Origin: Bacteroidota bacterium
GTDB taxonomy: Bacteria; Bacteroidota; Bacteroidia; Bacteroidales; B39-G9
Length of the DNA: 37,197 bases
Reading direction: 5' to 3'
Assembly: GCA_015222055.1 (NCBI GenBank)
Contig: JADFUR010000016.1
Coordinates: 1-37,197 of the forward strand
In this document: positions 30,760 through 37,197 of the stretch, piece after piece
How positions within the stretch are numbered: the first letter of the stretch is position 1
Layout: each line of letters starts with the position of its first letter
The notes under the pieces: model-generated
Databases searched by the model: none
What the model saw: the letters and a program-made list of their open reading frames with translations, nothing else
Told to the model about the DNA's origin: nothing
Made by a program: the position numbers and the translations under genes

Positions 30760-33462
30760 ATGGAACTAATAAAATTTAAAATAGACGGCAAAATTGTTGA
30801 AGTTGAAAAAGGCACAAGTGTTTTAGAAGCTGCTCGTCAAAATAATATTAAGATACCTACTCTTTGTTATCTTGAAGATATGAATGGCAAGAAAATTTTC
30901 GATCAACCTGGTTCATGTCGAATGTGTGTTGTCGAAATTAAAGGTCGTAGAAATCTTGCCCCTTCATGCGTTACTAAAGTTGCTCCAGATATTGAAGTTA
31001 TAACAAATAACGAAAGAGTTCATAATGCTAGAAAAACAGTACTTGACTTAATACTTTCAAATCATCCCCTCGATTGTTTAACCTGCGAAAAAGCTGGTAA
31101 TTGTCAGCTTCAAGATTTATGTTATGAGTTTGGCTTGAAAGGAACTTCGTTTGAAGGTGCTAGAACCAATTTACCTATTGATGATAGTAATCAATTTTTT
31201 ATCAGAGATATGAATAAATGTATTCTCTGTAGAAAATGTGTTAATATTTGTAGATATTTTCAAGGAACTTCAGCAATCACTTTTAGTGGTCGTGGTTTTG
31301 ATACTCATGTGTCAGCAGCTTTCGATTATGATATAGAAACATCAACCTGTGTATCTTGCGGAAACTGTGTTTCTGTTTGTCCAACAGGAGCTCTTATTCC
31401 TAAAATTAAAGAAAAATTTAGATCATGGGAGGTTGAAAGAACCAAAACTACCTGTACTTATTGCGGAGTTGGTTGTCAAATGAATCTTTTAACAAAAGAC
31501 AATAAGGTTGTTGGTGTTGAGCCTGTTAAAGGTGGAGTAAACAACGGATTACTTTGCGTAAAAGGTAAATTTGGTTATGAGTTTATAAACCATGCTGATA
31601 GATTAAAAACTCCGTTAATTAAAAGAAACGGAAAATTTGAAGAAGCTACTTGGGAAGAAGCGTATAAGCTTATTGCTAAAAAAACAAACGAGATTAAACA
31701 AAAATATGGTAGCGATTCAATAGCAGGCCTTTCATCTGCAAGATGTACAAATGAGGAAAATTATCTTTTCCAAAAAATGATTAGAGCTGTTATAGGAACT
31801 AACAACGTTGACCATTGTGCACGCTTATGCCATGCTTCAACTGTTGCTGGTTTAGCAACAACTCTTGGTAGTGGTGCAATGACTAACAGTATTGAAGAGG
31901 TAATAGATTCTGAAGTTATTTTTGTAACAGGTTCAAATACGACAGACACACACCCTGTTATTGGTGCTTATATGCGTCAAGCTAAAGACAAAGGTGCAAA
32001 AATTATTGTAGCTGAGCCACGTAAAATTGATCTTGCTAATGATGCTGACGTATTTCTGCAAATTAAACCGGGAACAAATGTTGCTATGTTTAATGGATTT
32101 ATGAACGTAATAATTAATGAAGGTCTTGAAGCTAAAGAATATATTAAAGAGAGAACTGAAAACTACGAAGAACTTAAAGAAGTAGTTGCAAAATACACAC
32201 CTGAAGTAGTTGCAGAAATTTGTAAAATAGATGCTGAAGATCTTATCAAAGCAGCATGTATTTATGGTAAAGCAAGTAAAGCTTCCATTTTTTATGCAAT
32301 GGGAGTGACCCAGCATAGCACAGGTACTCAAGGTGTTATGAGTAGTTCAAACCTTGCATTATTATGTGGGAATATTGGTATTGAATCAGCAGGTGTTAAT
32401 CCTTTGAGAGGTCAAAATAATGTTCAAGGTGCTTGTGATATGGGTGCTCTTCCAGCTGATTACCCTGGTTACCAAAAAGTTTTCAAACCTGAAATTCAAG
32501 AAAAATTCGAAAAAGCTTGGGGTGCTAAATTAAGCGACAAAGGTGGCTTAACTGTAACAGAAATAATCCCTAAAGCTGGCGAAGGTGAGATTAAGATGAT
32601 TTATATTATGGGAGAAAATCCAATGATTTCAGATCCTGATATTAATCATGTTGAGACTTCTATAAAAAATCTTGAGTTTTTAGTTGTACAAGACATCTTT
32701 ATGTCTGAAACAGCTGAGCTTGCTGATGTTGTTTTACCTGCATCAACTTTTGCAGAAAAAGATGGAACATTTACAAGTACAGAACGAAAAGTTCAAAGAA
32801 TTAGAGAAGCAATTAAACCTCTGGGCGATTCAAAACCAGACTGGAAAATATTGATGGAAGTTATGAAAGAACTCGGTTATGATAAAAATTATAGCGGTGC
32901 TTCTGATATAATGGATGAAATTGCAAGTTTAACACCTTCTTACGGAGGAATATCTTTTGAAAGGATAGAAAATGATGGTATTCAATGGCCTTGTCCTACA
33001 AAAGACCACCCAGGTACTAAATTTTTACATAAAGATAAATGTGCCAGAGGAAAGGGATTGTTTAAACCAGCAGAATATATGCCAAGTGCAGAACTTCCCG
33101 ATAAAGAATATCCTTTTGTTCTAACAACAGGACGAATTCTTTATCATTATCATACCAAAACAATGACAGGTAGAGTTGAGGGATTAAATAATCTTTATCC
33201 TGAATCTTTTATTGAGATAAATCCTGATGATGGAAGAAAACTTGGAATTAAAGATGGTGATAAAGTAAGAGTAAGTTCAAGAAGGGGTGAAATAATTTCA
33301 AAAGCTGTATTAACAGAAAAAGGAGTTGAAGGCATCACTTTTATGCCATTTCACTTTGCTGATGGAGCCGCTAATATTCTTACAAATAATGCTTTAGATC
33401 CAATTGCGAAAATTCCTGAATTAAAAGTATGTTCGTGTAATATTGTAAAGGAGGAAAATTAA
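30760..33462 (+). CDS. fdhA: Formate dehydrogenase large (molybdopterin) subunit, Cys type
   Basis: A 900-residue cytoplasmic enzyme oxidising formate to CO2 or reducing CO2. Its N-terminal 210 residues resemble HydA/NuoG: [2Fe-2S] (Cys 36, 53, 56, 70), a His-type [4Fe-4S] (His102, Cys 106, 109, 115), and two ferredoxin clusters (Cys 154-164 and 197-207). The molybdopterin domain binds [4Fe-4S] through Cys 232, 235, 239 and 266. Cys357, followed by His358, in DHCARLCHASTVAGL occupies the selenocysteine position of E. coli FdhF. Further motifs are SNTTDTHPV and NPLRGQNNVQGACDMGALP. The C-terminal domain has YHTKTMTGRVEGLN. No Tat signal is present. It replaces the HydA gene expected between NuoF and NuoE. 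An AGAGGA run precedes the ATG. Confidence 0.95.
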   Translation: MELIKFKIDGKIVEVEKGTSVLEAARQNNIKIPTLCYLEDMNGKKIFDQPGSCRMCVVEIKGRRNLAPSCVTKVAPDIEVITNNERVHNARKTVLDLILSNHPLDCLTCEKAGNCQLQDLCYEFGLKGTSFEGARTNLPIDDSNQFFIRDMNKCILCRKCVNICRYFQGTSAITFSGRGFDTHVSAAFDYDIETSTCVSCGNCVSVCPTGALIPKIKEKFRSWEVERTKTTCTYCGVGCQMNLLTKDNKVVGVEPVKGGVNNGLLCVKGKFGYEFINHADRLKTPLIKRNGKFEEATWEEAYKLIAKKTNEIKQKYGSDSIAGLSSARCTNEENYLFQKMIRAVIGTNNVDHCARLCHASTVAGLATTLGSGAMTNSIEEVIDSEVIFVTGSNTTDTHPVIGAYMRQAKDKGAKIIVAEPRKIDLANDADVFLQIKPGTNVAMFNGFMNVIINEGLEAKEYIKERTENYEELKEVVAKYTPEVVAEICKIDAEDLIKAACIYGKASKASIFYAMGVTQHSTGTQGVMSSSNLALLCGNIGIESAGVNPLRGQNNVQGACDMGALPADYPGYQKVFKPEIQEKFEKAWGAKLSDKGGLTVTEIIPKAGEGEIKMIYIMGENPMISDPDINHVETSIKNLEFLVVQDIFMSETAELADVVLPASTFAEKDGTFTSTERKVQRIREAIKPLGDSKPDWKILMEVMKELGYDKNYSGASDIMDEIASLTPSYGGISFERIENDGIQWPCPTKDHPGTKFLHKDKCARGKGLFKPAEYMPSAELPDKEYPFVLTTGRILYHYHTKTMTGRVEGLNNLYPESFIEINPDDGRKLGIKDGDKVRVSSRRGEIISKAVLTEKGVEGITFMPFHFADGAANILTNNALDPIAKIPELKVCSCNIVKEEN
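33448..33454 (+). promoter_or_regulatory. Strong Shine-Dalgarno sequence before nuoE
   Basis: AAGGAGG lies about 9 bases before the ATG at 33464. Most genes in this window have no such site, as is normal for Bacteroidetes. A weaker AGAGGA precedes fdhA. Confidence 0.6.
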
Positions 33463-33463
33463 A

Positions 33464-33949
33464 ATGACAGAGCTTAAAAATAAATTAAACTCAACACAAA
33501 TTGATCAAATTAAAGAGATTTGTAAATCCTTTAATAATGAAAAAGGAGAATTAATAAATATCTTGCATAAAACACAGAGTGTTTTTGGATACTTACCTGC
33601 TGAAATTCAAGAAGTGATAGCAGAGGAGTTGAAGGAATCTGCTGCAAAAGTTTATGGTGTTGTTACTTTTTACTCATTTTTTACAATGCAGCCAAAAGGG
33701 AAATATCCAGTTTCTGTTTGTTTGGGTACTGCATGTTATGTTAGAGGTGCGGAAAAAATTCTTGAAGAATTTGAGAAACAACTTAATATTGAGGTTGGAG
33801 AAACAACTCCCGATGGTAAATTTTCATTAACTTGCTTGCGTTGTATAGGTGCTTGCGGGTTAGCTCCTGTTGCTATGGTTGGTGATAAAACATACGGCAG
33901 ACTAACTCCTGAGGATGTTAAGGGCATTATTGATGAATATAAAGATTAG
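33464..33949 (+). CDS. NuoE-type [2Fe-2S] subunit (NADH dehydrogenase 24 kDa / HydC-like)
   Basis: A 161-residue protein that binds one [2Fe-2S] cluster and partners NuoF. The helical start leads to LINILHKTQSVFGYLPAEIQ and VYGVVTFYSFFTMQPKGKY. The Cys ligands are 86 and 91 (VCLGTACYVRGA) and 127 and 131 (CIGACGLAPVAMV); Cys124 is an extra Cys before the second pair. Its ATG follows the fdhA stop by one base and is preceded by a full AAGGAGG Shine-Dalgarno sequence (33448-33454), rare for this phylum. It is the last gene of the operon. Confidence 0.94.
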   Translation: MTELKNKLNSTQIDQIKEICKSFNNEKGELINILHKTQSVFGYLPAEIQEVIAEELKESAAKVYGVVTFYSFFTMQPKGKYPVSVCLGTACYVRGAEKILEEFEKQLNIEVGETTPDGKFSLTCLRCIGACGLAPVAMVGDKTYGRLTPEDVKGIIDEYKD

Positions 33950-33975
33950 TTTATAATTTGGTTATAATAGATGTG

Positions 33976-34008
33976 AAAAAGGTGCTTGAGAAATTGAGCA
34001 CCCTTTTT
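33976..34008. terminator. Terminator between nuoE and the phosphatase gene
   Basis: AAAAAGGTGCT (33976-33986) pairs with AGCACCcTTTTT (33997-34008) with one bulged C. It sits between two convergent genes and overlaps the stop codon of the phosphatase gene on the minus strand. Confidence 0.85.
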
Positions 34009-35191
34009 ATATAAACTGTAAATCAACCTGTTTAAGAAATCGAGTTTCGAGTAATTTGGCTATTCTTTTAACAACTGTTCTTCTAATCTCAAGTTCAACA
34101 GGTAGACTAGGATCTTGATGAGCTATATTAATTCTCGTTCCAATAACAAAACTTATTTGGTCACTTTCTTTTAACAACTTAACTATTTTATCTGCAGGAC
34201 CTTTTCCTAAGATGTCGTTATTATCATGTTTTTTTAATATTTCAGTAACTTTGCCAAGAGTAAGTATTCCCTCTGTAACTAAATCAATATTTTGCATAAA
34301 GGAAATTGGTGGTAAATCTTCATCTTCAAATTCAAAACTTTCTTCAATTTTATAATTTAGTTCCCTCGCAATAATATCACTTGTAGTTGCACCACAAATA
34401 ATTTTTTTTCCGGTAAAATTTTTAACTATTGTTGATAGTTTTTTATCGTTGTCTTTTTCATATGGTGGGCCAGTGCAGATAAGCAATTTACGTGGTTCAC
34501 GATAATATATAACTGCACAACTAGTATCATCTTTAAGATGAAAATTATCGTTGAGATTAGCTCTGTTTACAACTTTATCTGCCAATTTAAAGGCTGATGT
34601 AAAATTATCCCCTTTTACGATGTCTTGAATGAAAGATTTAACCTTTTTATCTCCCCAGCCAAATAAAAAATTTTCTTTACCCATTCCTGATTGAGTAACT
34701 CCGTCAGAGTAAAAAATAACTCGATCTTCTTTTTGTGGATAAAAACTGCAACTTCGTAATTCTGTAGTTGATTTGTTTTCATTTTCGAGAATTATGCAGT
34801 GCCATTGAGGATTGAAAATTTCAGAACCTCTTAAAATAACACATTCGGGATTGTCATATTCTAAAATACTTGTCTTCCCGTCATATTCAATATCAATAAT
34901 TGTGAAAGTGGAGTAGCTTATTTTTCTTTCACTACACACTGGCAAGGTTTTCATAATTATTTCTGCAATCTTATTAAAATCTTTATGTTCTTTTGTGAAA
35001 TTAAGAGTCATTGTAGAAGTTAGTGTAGCGAGTATGTTAGCTTTCACTCCATGACCCAGTCCATCAGATAAGACAGCAATAATTCTATTATCTTCATTTA
35101 ATCTTCGTGACAAAAAGACATCACCACAAATTCGTTCTCCATCATGATTTTTTTGCTTGCAATTTATTTCTATGTAAAATTTATCATCCAT
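34007..35191 (-). CDS. SpoIIE/PP2C-type protein serine phosphatase
   Basis: A 394-residue protein. Residues 1-235 form a SpoIIE-type (PPM) phosphatase: ICGDVFLSRR near residues 21-30, then VLSDGLGHGVKAN (metal-binding Asp and Gly), VIFYSDGVTQSG and LKDDTSCAVIYY. The final 160 residues (from RKLLICTGPPYEKDN) are an extension I do not recognise; it contains FTGKKIICGATTSDIIAREL and a helical end. This extension recurs in phosphatases beside hydrogenase sensors (from memory). It lies 15 bases after the sensor gene, in the same operon. A plausible partner is the RsbW-like kinase at 26418-26867, whose phosphorylation it would reverse. Confidence 0.9.
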   Translation of the reverse strand: MDDKFYIEINCKQKNHDGERICGDVFLSRRLNEDNRIIAVLSDGLGHGVKANILATLTSTMTLNFTKEHKDFNKIAEIIMKTLPVCSERKISYSTFTIIDIEYDGKTSILEYDNPECVILRGSEIFNPQWHCIILENENKSTTELRSCSFYPQKEDRVIFYSDGVTQSGMGKENFLFGWGDKKVKSFIQDIVKGDNFTSAFKLADKVVNRANLNDNFHLKDDTSCAVIYYREPRKLLICTGPPYEKDNDKKLSTIVKNFTGKKIICGATTSDIIARELNYKIEESFEFEDEDLPPISFMQNIDLVTEGILTLGKVTEILKKHDNNDILGKGPADKIVKLLKESDQISFVIGTRINIAHQDPSLPVELEIRRTVVKRIAKLLETRFLKQVDLQFI

Positions 35192-35206
35192 ATTAAAAAA
35201 AAGAAA

Positions 35207-37075
35207 CTATTTCTTTTTACCTTTTTGTGATTTGTGAAACTCAATAATTGAATTTAGCATTTGCTCGGTTTCAGAAGCTCCTTCTCCCAATAAGAATCCA
35301 ATTTTTTGAACAAGTTCTAAATTTTTGTCAATAACATCAGTAACACGCTTTACCACTTCCTCTTTTCTAATTTCGGGTGAACTCATATCCCTAACAATAA
35401 CACCAACAATTTTATTCTTTTTTATTGTGAATATCGAAGCATTAAACATATCTTCTTCAAATAGTACATCTCTGTTCAAAATATTTTCATCATTTTTCAA
35501 CACATAAGAAAATAGATTGTAAAAATCGTAGGGTAACAAAATTTTAACATCAGCTCCTTTTAATCCAGGTATAACTTCATTTATTTCTTTTGCATCTTCT
35601 CCAAGCATGGTAATAAAACTTTTGTTTGCTTGAATTATTTTTAAGTCTTTATCAATAATAACAACTCCGGCGTGTAATTTATGCAACATGGTTGATGTCA
35701 TTTTCGATGCTTCTTTGGCGGCTTCTTCTTCTTGTCTTGCTTTACGTTCTGAGGTTTTTAAAGCTTCTTGTGCCTGTGCTAATTTTTCATTTGTAGCTTT
35801 CAGGGCTCTAATATAATTGTGATTGTTTCTTAGTGTTGCAGTTGTACACATTTCTGTTTTGGCAAGTCCTTTTGTAACAGCAATTGCAAAGTTTACACAT
35901 GAATCATACCCGCAAGAACCACAGCTCAAACCTTTTCCGTTATCGTGTACTCCAATAGATTTTAGAACATCATTAATTTTATCTTTCGAAGGCATTTTTA
36001 TTCTTTGGTCATCAGCTTTAAAAGTCCTGCTAAAATCTAAATTTATGTATTTACTGATTTGTTCTTCCCATTTTTCAATGCCAATTTTTTTTAAGCGTTT
36101 TTTTGCATATTTAACTACCATCGAACGTTTAATAAATTTATTCCCGGTTGATGACATACCCGGTCCCATTAAACAACCGTTGCAAAAAAATAAATTGTAG
36201 TTTTGTCGAATAGAAGAAATGTTATTATGAAAAGCAGTAAGAGAAGACACCATGTCTTTACTTCCTTCAACTGTTGTTATTTTTCTTGTTAATAAGTTTT
36301 CGTTGATATCCGCAGCCTGCAATATGCCATTACTTATAGGATATAGAGAACCCTTATTGCCAATAGGAGGATCAAAATCAGAATATTCCAATTTGCTTTC
36401 AAGAATATTATATTCTTTAAACAATTTTCGTAATTCTTCAAATGTTAGAACTGAATCTACTTTACCATCGTCATCAAATAACAATGCTTCATTTTTGTTT
36501 TGAATGCACGGACCTATATAAACAACTTTAATATTCTTGCCATATTTTTTGTGAACAACTTTTGCAGTTGCAATCATAGGAGATACAATTGGTGCAATAT
36601 TATCTACTAATTCAGGTTGGAATTTTTCAATGTATGCAACTACACTTGGACAATTGGCAGAGATATAATATTTCCCCTTATAATCGCTAATTAATTCAAG
36701 ATATTTTTTGGCTACTAAATCAATACCAAAAGAAACTTCGTTAACGTATTTAAAACCTAGGGTTTTAATCATATTAACAAATTTTCTATAATCTGTTATG
36801 TCCTCAAATTCACCTGATATACTTGGTGCTACAATAGCAACAGCTTCATTATCTGAATTTAATATGGCCTTGGTTTCTTCAATTGAACTTCGATATTGCA
36901 TAGCACCCTGTGAACATACATTGACGCAATTACCACAGCCAATGCATCTTTCTGGAATAACACTTACGTGTTTGTCGCTAATTTTAACCTCAATAGCTTT
37001 TACAGGACAAACTCTAACACAAGCATAACAAAGTTTGCATTTGTCTTTTATTGTTGATATAAGTGGATGACTCAT
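35207..37075 (-). CDS. Sensory [FeFe]-hydrogenase-like PAS protein (HydS/HsfB type)
   Basis: A 622-residue protein. Residues 1-60 bind two [4Fe-4S] clusters (Cys 13, 16, 19, 23 and 44, 47, 50, 54). The H-cluster domain (about 75-345) keeps Cys 142, 190, 298 and 301, but its motifs are altered: ANCPSV in place of TSCCP, so the proton-relay Cys is Asn; GPCIQNKNE, where the usual Lys is shifted or replaced; and CNGCLMGPG, one residue shorter than CxxGC. An Fe-S domain follows (Cys 385, 388, 393, 410), then a coiled coil (about 425-460) and a PAS domain (about 460-575). This fits a sensory rather than catalytic hydrogenase (groups C/D). No HydEFG maturase genes are in the window. It precedes the phosphatase gene by 15 bases. 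Confidence 0.9.
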   Translation of the reverse strand: MSHPLISTIKDKCKLCYACVRVCPVKAIEVKISDKHVSVIPERCIGCGNCVNVCSQGAMQYRSSIEETKAILNSDNEAVAIVAPSISGEFEDITDYRKFVNMIKTLGFKYVNEVSFGIDLVAKKYLELISDYKGKYYISANCPSVVAYIEKFQPELVDNIAPIVSPMIATAKVVHKKYGKNIKVVYIGPCIQNKNEALLFDDDGKVDSVLTFEELRKLFKEYNILESKLEYSDFDPPIGNKGSLYPISNGILQAADINENLLTRKITTVEGSKDMVSSLTAFHNNISSIRQNYNLFFCNGCLMGPGMSSTGNKFIKRSMVVKYAKKRLKKIGIEKWEEQISKYINLDFSRTFKADDQRIKMPSKDKINDVLKSIGVHDNGKGLSCGSCGYDSCVNFAIAVTKGLAKTEMCTTATLRNNHNYIRALKATNEKLAQAQEALKTSERKARQEEEAAKEASKMTSTMLHKLHAGVVIIDKDLKIIQANKSFITMLGEDAKEINEVIPGLKGADVKILLPYDFYNLFSYVLKNDENILNRDVLFEEDMFNASIFTIKKNKIVGVIVRDMSSPEIRKEEVVKRVTDVIDKNLELVQKIGFLLGEGASETEQMLNSIIEFHKSQKGKKK

Positions 37076-37197
37076 TTATTTATATAAAAATTTTAATAAA
37101 TTAAAATATAACTTTTAAAACTTAAATTTTTAATAAAACTTATGTAAAATAGAAATTTTAAAAATACAAAAAATATTATTCAACATTAAGATTGAAT

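Noticed and set aside
35207-37075. Catalytic [FeFe]-hydrogenase
   Set aside because: The proton-transfer Cys and nearby Lys are altered and a PAS domain is attached, which fits a sensor better than an enzyme.

Overview
The window looks like a chromosomal segment from an anaerobic member of the Bacteroidota, probably near Bacteroidales or Marinilabiliales. Three things point there. The DNA is very AT-rich. Several promoters match the Bacteroidetes TAnnTTTG -7 element. Several families are typical of that phylum: the DUF3276 Pur-alpha-like protein, DUF5606, DUF4835 (PorD-like), and the bamD-omega-coaBC-DUF4835-recN and nusB-DUF1573-yajC-YbbR-coaE gene orders. I saw no rRNA, tRNA or CRISPR array.

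Bases 1-4300 are accessory DNA. They hold hairpin repeats whose stems differ but whose GTA loop is the same, a BRO-N/DinD-like gene with imperfect direct repeats on both sides, a lipoprotein that appears to fuse MliC-type and PliI-type lysozyme-inhibitor domains, a short remnant of an IS200/RAYT-type transposase, a DEAD-box helicase, and an element with TAACG/CGTTA ends.

Bases 4300-21800 are mostly housekeeping genes: DUF3276, nusB, a DUF1573 lipoprotein, yajC, a YbbR-like protein, coaE, a TerB-DnaJ protein, DUF5606, an M3 peptidase, mazG, an ABM-domain protein, a SAM hydrolase-like protein, phoH, recN, DUF4835, coaBC, an RNA polymerase omega-like protein, bamD and an alpha-oxoamine synthase. 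A GxxExxY gene remnant lies upstream of recN.

Bases 21900-37100 form the most interesting region, a formate/NADH redox module. A mobA-fdhD-MOSC operon supplies molybdenum-cofactor and formate dehydrogenase maturation functions. After an orphan response regulator and a porin comes one long operon with a very good promoter: DRTGG protein, RsbW-like ATPase, DRTGG protein, PHP protein, HATPase, small [2Fe-2S] protein, NuoF/HydB-like flavoprotein, formate dehydrogenase large subunit with Cys at the catalytic position, and NuoE. Facing it are a SpoIIE/PP2C-type phosphatase and an [FeFe]-hydrogenase-like protein with a PAS domain and altered H-cluster motifs. That arrangement resembles the clusters known around electron-bifurcating HydABC hydrogenases and their sensory hydrogenases. 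Here, however, the catalytic subunit is a molybdopterin formate dehydrogenase and no catalytic hydrogenase gene is present. My reading (inference) is a soluble NAD(P)-linked, possibly electron-bifurcating formate dehydrogenase whose expression is controlled by a hydrogenase-derived H2 or redox sensor through a phosphatase/kinase partner-switching circuit.
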